DNA from: Saprospiraceae bacterium
GTDB lineage: Bacteria; Bacteroidota; Bacteroidia; Chitinophagales; Saprospiraceae
Length of the DNA: 64,000 nt
Assembly: GCA_016717145.1 (NCBI GenBank)
Contig: JADKGD010000004.1
Coordinates: 186,001 to 250,000 of the forward strand
Direction of reading: 5' to 3'
Of the stretch, positions 23,976 to 32,769 are shown piece by piece. Both the position numbers and the translations under genes were made by a program. Under the pieces are notes generated by a model. It was not told the DNA's origin. It was given only the letters and a program-made list of their open reading frames with translations, and did not search any database. Numbering within the stretch: position 1 is the first letter of the stretch; every line of letters starts with the position of its first letter.

Positions 23976-24914
23976 ATGCCTGATGTTAAACTTTTCTCCG
24001 GAACAAAGTCCAGATACCTGTCTGAACGAATATCTGATTACTATGGATATCCTCTTGGAGACATTACGGTGAATACTTTTGCAGATGGAGAAATGCAAGT
24101 GGTTATTAATGAATCAGTACGTGGAACATACACGTTTTTTATTTCATCAACCTTTGGGCCGGCAGATAACATTTTGGAGTTGTTATTGATGATTGATTCT
24201 GCAAAACGAGCTTCAGCCGGCTATATAACTGCCGTTATTCCCTATTTTGGATATGCACGACAGGATAGAAAGGATAAACCCAGAGTTCCTATTTCTGCAA
24301 AGTTGGTAGCCAATATCCTGCAGGCTTCCGGAGTAAACCGAATTATGACAATGGATCTTCATGCAGAACAAATTCAAGGTTTTTTTGACATACCGGTTGA
24401 TCACTTAAAAAGTGAAGCTATTTTTATGCCTTACCTCGTAAAACAAGATCTGACCAATGTTACATTTGCTTCTCCTGATGTAGGAGGGGTCAAAAGAGCC
24501 CGCAGTTATGCAAAATATTTTGAGCGTGACCTTGTGATATGTGATAAAGAACGTAGGGTTGCCAATGAAGTAGCAAGTATAACCGTAATAGGAGAAGTGG
24601 CCGGAAAGGATGTTATATTGATTGACGATATTATTGATACAGCAGGGACATTGTGTAAGGCAGCTGATGCATTGATTGAAAAGGGTGCTAAAAGTGTTAA
24701 AGCAATGCTGACCCATCCCGTACTTTCCGGTAATGCATATGAAAATATCAACAATTCTAGAATTTCTGAGGTAATCGTTACTGACAGTATTCCGCTTAAA
24801 GGCAAATCGGATAAGATCATAGTGCTTTCCTGTGCTAAACTTTTTGCCCGCGCCATCAGAAATACACATGAATACAAATCAATTGCAGCATTATTTGTTG
24901 ATAAAAATATATAA
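23976..24914 (+). CDS. prs: Ribose-phosphate pyrophosphokinase
   Basis: 312 residues, the expected length. It makes PRPP from ribose 5-phosphate and ATP, feeding purine, pyrimidine, His and Trp synthesis. Signatures are NTFADGEMQVVINESVRG, the Mg/ATP region IPYFGYARQDRKDKPR, MDLHAEQIQGFFDIPVDHL, and the PRPP-binding loop VILIDDIIDTAGT. Next to rplY in the same direction, the prs-ctc order seen in many bacteria. No Shine-Dalgarno site precedes it. Confidence 0.97.
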   Translation: MPDVKLFSGTKSRYLSERISDYYGYPLGDITVNTFADGEMQVVINESVRGTYTFFISSTFGPADNILELLLMIDSAKRASAGYITAVIPYFGYARQDRKDKPRVPISAKLVANILQASGVNRIMTMDLHAEQIQGFFDIPVDHLKSEAIFMPYLVKQDLTNVTFASPDVGGVKRARSYAKYFERDLVICDKERRVANEVASITVIGEVAGKDVILIDDIIDTAGTLCKAADALIEKGAKSVKAMLTHPVLSGNAYENINNSRISEVIVTDSIPLKGKSDKIIVLSCAKLFARAIRNTHEYKSIAALFVDKNI

Positions 24915-25100
24915 AGTTGACTTTTTTTTTGTTTGTATTTTATAACAAAATAGTATATCCAATATTACAACAACGTGTATTTGATTGGAAATTGTGTTTT
25001 TATATATTTTCAGGAACCTTCTATCATGAAAGCACAAAATCAAAGAAGCACTTTGTGATTTAAATTTTTTAAAAATATATACTAAATATAAATAAAAATG

Positions 25101-25108
25101 TATCTTTG
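25101..25108 (+). promoter_or_regulatory. -7 box of the rplY promoter
   Basis: TATCTTTG followed by CGGC, identical to the rRNA P2 -7 box, 35 nt before the rplY ATG. No clear TTTG at the -33 spacing. Confidence 0.55.
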
Positions 25109-25142
25109 CGGCTCTTTATAAATAACGCTTAGTTTTTTTGAT

Positions 25143-25751
25143 ATGGTATCTGTAGAAATTCAAGGAAGTACTAGAACTGAATTCGGTAAAAAGGGTTCAA
25201 AAATTGATAGGAAAAATGGTGGTGTTCCTGCCGTAATGTATGGTGGAAAAGAAGTTATTCATTTTACTGTGACGCCTGCAGGAGTAAAAAATCTTATTTA
25301 TACGCCTGATTTTAAGATAGCTGAATTGACAATAGATGGTAAGCCATATAGAGCAATATTGAAAGCTGCACAGTTTCATCCTGTGTCAGACGCCTTACTG
25401 CATGTTGATTTTTTAAGATTGATTGAAAAGACCCCTATTAAGGTTGAGGTTCCATTAAGGTTCAAAGGTGTCTCTCCAGGTGTAAAAGTAGGTGGTAAAT
25501 TGATTCAGCAAGTAAGAAAAATAAAAATCAAAACAACACCGGAATATCTGGTTGATGAATTGAAAGCCGATATTTCATCTCTGGAGCTTGGTCAGGCGTT
25601 GAGAATGAAAGAAGTAATTGTGCCAAAAGGAATTGAAATTTTAAATAATATGGCAACACCTGTTGCTCTGATCGAGATACCAAGAGCATTAAAAGCTGCC
25701 GCAGCTGCTGAAGCAAAAGCAGTAGATAAAACCGCAAAAAAGAAGAAATAA
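25143..25751 (+). CDS. rplY: 50S ribosomal protein L25 (CTC form)
   Basis: 202 residues: the long CTC version with an N-terminal L25 domain (about 1-90; RTEFGKKGSKIDRKNGGVPAV, then LLHVDFLRL) and a C-terminal TL5-like domain (about 95-180; PLRFKGVSPGVKVGGKL), ending in an Ala/Lys-rich tail. It binds 5S rRNA in the central protuberance. It has its own TAnnTTTG box and a strong terminator after it. Confidence 0.95.
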   Translation: MVSVEIQGSTRTEFGKKGSKIDRKNGGVPAVMYGGKEVIHFTVTPAGVKNLIYTPDFKIAELTIDGKPYRAILKAAQFHPVSDALLHVDFLRLIEKTPIKVEVPLRFKGVSPGVKVGGKLIQQVRKIKIKTTPEYLVDELKADISSLELGQALRMKEVIVPKGIEILNNMATPVALIEIPRALKAAAAAEAKAVDKTAKKKK

Positions 25752-25774
25752 AATTATTGATTTATAAAAAGATA

Positions 25775-25808
25775 AAAAGGGTTTAATCGTAAGGTTAAAC
25801 CCTTTTTT
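25775..25808 (+). terminator. Terminator after rplY
   Basis: Perfect 12-bp stem (AAAAGGGTTTAA at 25775-25786 with TTAAACCCTTTT at 25795-25806), 8-nt loop, ending in six T. Confidence 0.9.
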
Positions 25809-25939
25809 ATTGCAGATATACTAGTTTTGTAAAAGTATTCGTTTGGTTGTAAAACTTTGTCGAATTTGATTTATATAAATTTAATTGGAATACTGGATTA
25901 TAATTTTTAAATTTACAGCACCAAATTTAGGGTCGAGAT

Positions 25940-26470
25940 ATGTTTTATACACAATCCGAACATTATGATACAATCGTCAAGGGGCATGCAGGAAGACCTG
26001 CCGGATATCCCGATTTAGATTTTTACCCTAATTTATTATTCTACATACAGCGGAATCAAAATATTAACACGGTTGTTTATGAGGCAAATATTTTGTCAGA
26101 CAATTTGGTCAACCTCAATGACCCCATCAATATAAAGTGGATCAAATTCGGGAAAAATGGCGAACAGGAAATTCAAAGTTTGAACTATATACAAAGGAAA
26201 CTGGCTTATGGTTATCATTTTAAAATTATCAACCACGACTTGATAGAGTTTTGTTTTGTATCATATGAAAATATGAAATTTTTTCTGAGCAAGGATAAAA
26301 AAAATAATTTTAGAGTTTCTACAGTAATTAATGAAGTTATGTCTCTGGTTGATAGGATTTATATCTATGCAGAAGATCTTGGTATTTTCCCTCAGGTCAA
26401 ATTTGCGGAATTTTTTGGACGCAATATGCTGACCAATGAAAAAGTATATAAAAAACTTTTTTTTCATTAG
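25940..26470 (+). CDS. DUF4833-like conserved protein
   Basis: 176 residues with no signal peptide. The block NLLFYIQRNQNINTVVYEAN near 30-50 and INIKWIKFGKNGEQEIQSLN near 60-80 resemble DUF4833 proteins of Bacteroidota; the rest is beta-rich with RVSTVINEVMSLVDRIYIYAED near the C-terminus. The function of this family is not known to me. It stands between rplY and a barrel gene, with gaps of 188 and 71 bp. Confidence 0.6.
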   Translation: MFYTQSEHYDTIVKGHAGRPAGYPDLDFYPNLLFYIQRNQNINTVVYEANILSDNLVNLNDPINIKWIKFGKNGEQEIQSLNYIQRKLAYGYHFKIINHDLIEFCFVSYENMKFFLSKDKKNNFRVSTVINEVMSLVDRIYIYAEDLGIFPQVKFAEFFGRNMLTNEKVYKKLFFH

Positions 26471-26541
26471 TCCTTTATTCGTAAGGACATTATTTGATCT
26501 CATTTCGTTCTGATAATGCATTGAAACATTAAACCTAACGT

Positions 26542-27297
26542 ATGCAGCATTATAAAAAAATATTCTTTTTATTGCTTTTAAATTTTTTCCTACAAAAATT
26601 GTATGCTCAGGAAGTAATTGATAAACCTGTAGATGGCACCATATTTGATTTTGGAATTGGTTTGGGTTACAATATACCGACAGGGGTACTGGCTGATCGA
26701 TATGGCAATAATTTGAATTTTTCACTTGGTGGTGATTATATTACAAACAATAATTGGGTCTTTAATCCTGAGTTTTTATACCTTTTTGGAACCACTATAA
26801 AAGAAGATGTTTTGGCGCCTTTTCGCTCGAAAGAGGGTTTTTTATTAGGTGATGATAATCAGGATGCGAATGTTATTTTTAAAGAACGTGGACTTTATCT
26901 TGGTTTGGGTATTGGTAAAATATTCCCCTTTAAATCTAATTCCAGATCAGGATTAAAAGTGGTTGTTTCAGGTGGTTTATTACAACATGCAATAATATTT
27001 GCCGATGAAAGAAACTCACTTGCTCAGATCAGGGCAGGAAGACACATCGGGTATGATAGACTTACACGAGGATTTTCCACCAAACAAACTGTAGCTTACA
27101 AATACCTTGGCAAAGATAGACGGCTAAATTTTGAATTTGCACTCGATTTTATTCAGGGTTTTACTTCTGAAGTCAGGGCAATAAATTTTGATACAGGTTT
27201 ACCTGGAATCAAATCCAGATTGGACTTATTATTTGGCTTCAGATTTATTTGGAATATTCCATATTATAAAGGTGGAGAAGCTACCGTTTTTTACTAG
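26542..27297 (+). CDS. Outer membrane beta-barrel protein (small, PorT-like class)
   Basis: 251 residues. The signal peptide is about 1-22 (FFLLLLNFFLQKLYAQ). The mature part alternates amphipathic strands (FDFGIGLGYNIPTG, FSLGGDYIT, LYLGLGIGKIFPFK, LDLLFGFRFIWNIPYY) as in 8-10 strand outer membrane barrels of Bacteroidota. A loop with RAGRHIGYDRLTRG lies in the middle. The C-terminus VFY ends in an aromatic residue. Specific function unknown. Confidence 0.72.
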   Translation: MQHYKKIFFLLLLNFFLQKLYAQEVIDKPVDGTIFDFGIGLGYNIPTGVLADRYGNNLNFSLGGDYITNNNWVFNPEFLYLFGTTIKEDVLAPFRSKEGFLLGDDNQDANVIFKERGLYLGLGIGKIFPFKSNSRSGLKVVVSGGLLQHAIIFADERNSLAQIRAGRHIGYDRLTRGFSTKQTVAYKYLGKDRRLNFEFALDFIQGFTSEVRAINFDTGLPGIKSRLDLLFGFRFIWNIPYYKGGEATVFY

Positions 27298-27431
27298 TTA
27301 TCTTAGTACGTCATATGGTAACTATTTCCAACAGTTATGCTAATACAGTTTCATAAATTAATGTCTTGCTTTGGGTTTAAAACCGTACTTTGTGTTGCAT
27401 AATTTTAAGCGCTTAATTTAGGGGTTCAACT

Positions 27432-28664
27432 ATGGCATACCTATTATTTATTTTATACACATTTGGCATTTGGATTGGTGATGTGTTTATTTTTTTCGGA
27501 AAACTATTCAGTCCGAAACTTGATGCTCTTTATCGGGGCAGATTGGGTACCTGGAAACAAATTGAAAATTTTTCGGCAGAATATAAAAACGCTTGTTGGG
27601 TACACTGTGCATCTCTTGGCGAATTTGAGCAAGGTAGACCACTCATAGAAAAAATAAAATTGTACCATCCTGATGTACCAGTTTTATTAAGTTTTTATTC
27701 CCCATCCGGATATACCATAATGAAAGATTATGATAAGGTCGAAAAGATAATTTATTTACCCTCTGATTTACCTCGGCATAATAAAAAACTGATCAGTATG
27801 ATTCAACCAAGCATGGTAATCTTCGTAAAATATGAATTTTGGTGGAATTTGATTGATGAATTATTAAAACAAAATATAAAAATTTATCTTATTTCCGGTG
27901 TTTTCAGGGGAGATGATTATTTTTTAAAATCTTTTTTTAAACCCTTTTTAGCTTTACTTGGGCAATATCAAAAGATTTTTGTTCAAGATGAATTATCCGC
28001 CGAAATTCTAAAAAATCATGGCTTAAATAATATATCATGCGTCGGAGATACCAGGATAGACCGGGTTATTCAAAGATCTAAATCATATAACATACCCGAA
28101 AACATTCATGAATATTGTGGCGACCTCACAGTCATCATATACGGTAGTGTATGGTTGTCGGATGTGCCTATCATCAAATCAGCTATAGCTGCTTTCCCGC
28201 ATTTCAGACATATTATTGCACCACATGACGTCAGTTTGTCCAATATTCTGACATTTGTTAAGGCAGTCGACAGCCCATCAGACCTCTACTCTGATGACAA
28301 ATGGACACATCCAATTTTATTTATTGATAATATAGGTATGCTTAGTGGCTTATACAAAAATGCAAAATATGCTTATGTTGGCGGTGGATTTCAAAAAGGT
28401 ATACATAATATTCTTGAACCAGCCGTTTTTGGGATACCCGTTTTTTTTGGACCAAATTTCAAAAAATTTAATGAGGCTGTGATGTTTCAAAACCATAAAC
28501 TTGGTTTCTCCGTTTTAAACGGGCAAGATTTAGTGGATTCAATTTCTTCCTTTGAGAAAGATTCAACAAAATATCTAACCGTTCATCACAAATTACAAGA
28601 GTTTTTTATAACAAACAAAGGTGCTACCGAAAAGATTGCCAGTGAATTGGATGCCGTTCTTTAA
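27432..28664 (+). CDS. waaA: 3-deoxy-D-manno-octulosonic acid (Kdo) transferase
   Basis: 410 residues, typical of WaaA/KdtA. An N-terminal membrane-associated helix (about 1-20) is followed by HCASLGEFEQGRPLI, the conserved Ser/Glu region of the acceptor domain, then VIFVKYEFWWNL, and in the C-terminal GT-B domain GGGFQKGIHNILEPAVFGIP. It transfers Kdo from CMP-Kdo to lipid A precursor on the inner face of the inner membrane. The heptose kinase gene follows after 58 bp, so both serve lipopolysaccharide core synthesis. Confidence 0.95.
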   Translation: MAYLLFILYTFGIWIGDVFIFFGKLFSPKLDALYRGRLGTWKQIENFSAEYKNACWVHCASLGEFEQGRPLIEKIKLYHPDVPVLLSFYSPSGYTIMKDYDKVEKIIYLPSDLPRHNKKLISMIQPSMVIFVKYEFWWNLIDELLKQNIKIYLISGVFRGDDYFLKSFFKPFLALLGQYQKIFVQDELSAEILKNHGLNNISCVGDTRIDRVIQRSKSYNIPENIHEYCGDLTVIIYGSVWLSDVPIIKSAIAAFPHFRHIIAPHDVSLSNILTFVKAVDSPSDLYSDDKWTHPILFIDNIGMLSGLYKNAKYAYVGGGFQKGIHNILEPAVFGIPVFFGPNFKKFNEAVMFQNHKLGFSVLNGQDLVDSISSFEKDSTKYLTVHHKLQEFFITNKGATEKIASELDAVL

Positions 28665-28722
28665 ATTGGTCGTTTTGATAAATATGTTATCTAAGTAGTA
28701 TTATCTTGTTATTTTTGCACTT

Positions 28723-29697
28723 ATGAAGAATAAAAATAAGTTTTCCTTGCCGGATTTTTCAGATTTGCATATCCTTGTGATTGGTGATGTAATGATTGAT
28801 AGATACATATCCGGTGAGATTAATAGGATATCACCCGAAGCACCTGTACCTGTGGTAAATATGTCATGTATCGAAGATCGACTGGGTGGCGCTGCAAACG
28901 TTGCATTAAATTTGAACGCTCTTGGTTCAAAAGTAACGATCTTATCAATGACCGGTGAAGATGAAGAAAGCAGGCGTCTAGCAGCCTTATTTGCTGAAAA
29001 TAAAAGCGTTTTTTGTCAGTTTTTGCAGATAGCAGACCGAAAAACTACTGTAAAAACAAGGGTTATGGCCGGCAGTCAGCACGTTCTTCGTATTGATAAT
29101 GAAGATACCGCTGACATTTCGCCTGAGCACGAAGATTCTTTTTTGAAATTATTTCATAATACTATAAGCAATAGTGAAATAAGAGGTGTCATATTGCAAG
29201 ATTATAATAAAGGGCTATTAACATCAAAAGTTATTAAAGGCATTATGGAATATTGTGTGGAACATAACATTTTAACTTTTGTGGATCCAAAGGAGCGCAA
29301 TTTTTTTGCCTACTACAAATGCACCTTATTTAAACCCAATAAAAAAGAAATTTTCAAAGCGCTACAGTTGCATACCGGGGATTACGATCATATTGATACA
29401 TTATTACGAAGTAAAATGCATCACAACATTACCTTTATCACACTGGGCAGCGGTGGTATCTATGCCAGTGATGGAGTCACTTCAAAAATCTATCCAACAT
29501 CGCCCCGCACGATTGCCGATGTTTGTGGGGCCGGGGATACTGTGATAAGCATTGTAGCCTTGTGCTATCTTAAGGGCATGGACTTGGATCAGATGGCAAT
29601 GATAGCAAATATTGCCGGTGGTCAGGTTTGTGAGTATCCGGGTGTGGTTTCTGTAAAATTAAACCAACTCATGAGTGAATTGGTTTTAACTGATTAA
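28723..29697 (+). CDS. hldA: D-glycero-beta-D-manno-heptose-7-phosphate kinase (RfaE domain I, PfkB family)
   Basis: 324 residues: only the kinase half of HldE. Signatures are IGDVMIDRYISGEINRISPE and LGGAANVALNLNALG at the N-terminus and the PfkB C-terminal motif DVCGAGDTVIS with the catalytic Asp. It phosphorylates heptose 7-phosphate at C1 in ADP-heptose synthesis. The nucleotidyltransferase domain is absent, so a separate adenylyltransferase gene is expected elsewhere. A TATTTTTG box (28710-28717) lies only 5 nt before the ATG, so a nearly leaderless transcript is possible. Confidence 0.9.
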   Translation: MKNKNKFSLPDFSDLHILVIGDVMIDRYISGEINRISPEAPVPVVNMSCIEDRLGGAANVALNLNALGSKVTILSMTGEDEESRRLAALFAENKSVFCQFLQIADRKTTVKTRVMAGSQHVLRIDNEDTADISPEHEDSFLKLFHNTISNSEIRGVILQDYNKGLLTSKVIKGIMEYCVEHNILTFVDPKERNFFAYYKCTLFKPNKKEIFKALQLHTGDYDHIDTLLRSKMHHNITFITLGSGGIYASDGVTSKIYPTSPRTIADVCGAGDTVISIVALCYLKGMDLDQMAMIANIAGGQVCEYPGVVSVKLNQLMSELVLTD

Positions 29698-29992
29698 TGC
29701 TATTGCTTTTTAAAAAGTAAACGTTGAATGTATTATTATTTGTTAATGGTTTGGTTATTGCCAAACTTAACACACTGGTTTTGTAAAATATTTGACCATT
29801 CTAAGATTTAGTAAAATTGATACCTCACCATATTAGTGCTGATTCCAGGGTATTCATGCTCAAATTGATAAATTAATTTAATAATTATTCAAATTTGTAC
29901 CCTGAAAGACATTTTATTTATTGATAAAATATTACTTTTACGATTCGCAACAAAGATATTTTTTACAATAAACCAAATTTAAAATTTTTATC

Positions 29993-32403
29993 ATGCAAAG
30001 ATTTTTTACAAAAAATTTAATTCTGTTAGTATTAAGTTTTGTTTCCATAAATTTAATGGGGCAAACTATTAATACCCTAACAATCAACTCGCCCAGTGGC
30101 ATTCAAGGTGATTATGTGGCCGTTAGAGCCGCTTTTGGAAGCACTTCAAATACGCCTATAACTGCAAATGCTGTTTTTGTAAATGACGGTACAGCAAACG
30201 CTACGTTTGGGTGCAGCGGCTACTAACAATATCACCGGTTTGGTGACTTTTATTGACAGAGGCACTTGCCAGTTTGGAGACAAAGCATTAAAAGCGCAGA
30301 CTAAAGGTGCATTGGTTGCTATCATTTGTAATAATGCGGCAAATCAAGCTCAAGCACCTTTCCCAATGATACCAGGTGATTTTGGTGCACAGGTAACTAT
30401 ACCTACTTTTAATATGTCATATGCTGATTGTCAAAAGATCAGGGCGGATATTATAGCTGGTGGTGTCAATGTCACACTTCAAAATTCGTGTAAAAATTCT
30501 TCCACTTTCGGCCCGACGGTAGTATGGGGTAAACTACCGGGACAAGGCGACTTCAAAGGTGGACTTAATGACTGGACTGTGGACAAAGAAAATACGTGGG
30601 AATACAACCTGATGGAAATATCATCAAAGGTGCTTATGGAGTGTACAAATGATATCAAATAGTGCCTGTGATGGTGTTATGGAGTTTAACAGTGATTTTC
30701 TTGATAACGGTGGTGTGCAGGGAGATTTCGGAGTGGTTTATGTCCTCAGGTATGTACCGGAGCGCTTATTTCTCCCAATATTACAGGCCTTACAAATATT
30801 GAAGGTTTATTTATTGAGTTTACACAAGCTCACAGACAATTTCAAAGCAGTTATTTTATTATGGTAAGTAGGGACGGAGGTGCAACATGGCCTGATACAG
30901 TGCAGATTAATGCCGAATTACCAAATAATCCACCAACAGCCACCCCAACAGATAGAAAAAGAGTAGCTTTAGTTGGATACAAAAATACTACACAAGTCAG
31001 ATTTAAATTTGAATATGTAGGAAATTATTACTATTGGGCTATAGATGATGTGGTTTTAATTAATGAAGCCAAGGCTGACGTAAAGGTTAATGAAAACTTT
31101 TATGCTGCAGCGCCATCATTGGTTGTGCCTTCATCACAGGTTTCTGAAATGGCTTTTCTTGCTGACGTATCGAATGTAGGTAATGGAAATGCGACAAATG
31201 TAAAACTAGATGTCGTCATTACTGATCCCGCAAATGGCAATGCGGAGTTAGTAAAACTAACAAATGACTACGGTAACCTTACTGCCGGAGCAGTTCAGGA
31301 AAACAAACCATTTGCTGAGACATGGACACCGCCAAACGTTGTTGGAACATATAATGGGGCATATGTCATTACTGCTACTGAGGATGTATCAGGTACTAAT
31401 AATACGGGCGCTTTTTCTTTTCAGGTTTCCGAAAATACCTATGCCAATTTATTGTCAGAAGACCAGGTGACACCGGCAAATTATTTGGGTTATGTATTAG
31501 ACCCATGGGCAGTAGGTGATGAGGTCACGTACTATTCTGCCGGTAACATATACCACATCAAAAATGGTGCTAATCTTACGGTTGATAAAGTAAGATTTGG
31601 CATAAGAAATGATATCGCAAACGTTAGTGAGACAGGTTTTATAAACGTTGATGTGTATGAATGGGTTGATGAAGATGGTAGCAACGAATGTTCACCTTTT
31701 GAAAGGGTAAAAGTGGGTACAAATGCCATCTTCCTAGATGGTAATGTAATCGAGAACGCAAGAAATATTGAGCTGCCAATTTGGGCACTTGATGCAGAAG
31801 GAAACGCAAATGAAGGAGTTAGAGGTTGATCTTAAAAGCAACACCGACTATATAGTAATCGCGCATACTTCACCACTTGATCCTTCAGTTGAAAGGTATG
31901 ATTTATTGGGATTTACAGGGAGAACCTTTTCTACTTTTGACAGAAGTACCAATTATGCAGCAAGTTCGTTTGCTTATGACACCTTAAAAATTAACAGAAA
32001 TGTTGGTTCATTATTTGGAATTACTGGTTCAAGTCTTGAAGATGTTGAGGAAAGAAATTTTGAAATCATTCAGAATGGAGCATTAAGAACTACAGCTTAT
32101 CTTGAAATGGATGTCAAGACTAAGACTGGAACCTATGATAACAATGACAAAGCAGAAGTATCTACTTTTCCAAATCCTGCATCAAGGGAGCTTTATATCG
32201 ACATCACTTTAACTAAGATGTCTCAGAATGTGAAAGTGGACCTTGTAAGCATGGATGGCAGAATAGCTGCAACAAAATCTTTTGGAAATGTTCAGGATAG
32301 CAGATTGAGATTGGATCTCAACAATGTGATTTCGGGTGCATATACTGCATTGATTCACACTGATGGAGGAGTGATCACCAGAAAAGTTATTGTGCAGAAA
32401 TAA
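29993..32403 (+). pseudogene. PA-domain secreted protein with T9SS sorting domain, broken by five frameshifts
   Basis: The coding signal runs through five frame changes, each a single-base step: near 30205 (+1), 30613 (-1), 30647 (-1), 30736 (-1) and 31808 (+1). Joined together it starts MQRFFTKNLILLVLSFVSINL (signal peptide), continues with a protease-associated (PA) domain (FIDRGTCQFGDKALKAQTKG, about 30245-30470), then a region with GDFKGGLNDWTVDKENTWEY, a jelly-roll-like block, and a CARDB-like domain (about 31060-31420, NVKLDVVITDPANGNAELV). It ends with a T9SS type A sorting domain (32150-32403, FPNPASRELYIDITL). PA domains occur in extracellular proteases and surface proteins. No protease active site is visible. 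Either a decaying gene or an unpolished sequence. Confidence 0.8.
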
Positions 32404-32467
32404 GATTAATATGCTTGTAATACTTTCCATTTTTATTGGATAGAGGATAAGGCAGTTAAAGATTGTT

Positions 32468-32505
32468 AAAAGGGGAAGAAGTAAATATCTTCCCCTTTTG
32501 TATTT
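32468..32505 (+). terminator. Terminator after the PA-domain gene
   Basis: Perfect 12-bp stem AAAAGGGGAAGA / TCTTCCCCTTTT (32468-32479 and 32488-32499), 8-nt loop, T-rich tail. Confidence 0.9.
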
Positions 32506-32579
32506 TGGTAAGTTCGGAATTTGTTAAAAAATACAGAAGATAAACAAATATAAGAAGTGAGCTACTGTTTTTTTTAATA

Positions 32580-32671
32580 TTAACGTGAGTTCGGCGAATA
32601 AAACAATCAGCTTTGGTGAAAGTCAGTGCTAGATTTTTACCATAAAACCCTGAAAGGGTTAAATATTTGTA
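32580..32671 (+). repeat. Truncated copy of the 208-bp MITE
   Basis: It starts TTAACGTGAGTTCGGCGAAT and matches the left half of the element at 44963 up to CCTGAAAGGGTTAAATATTTGT, with a small gap near 32612. The right inverted repeat is missing. The remaining DNA up to 32769 shows no gene. Confidence 0.75.
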
Positions 32672-32769
32672 CTTTTGGGAGCGTTTTGTGACAAATATTA
32701 TTCTTACAGATAGTTAGTTTTTTATAATTGGAAATTATTCCATATTTTTAACAAGTTATTCATAATACA

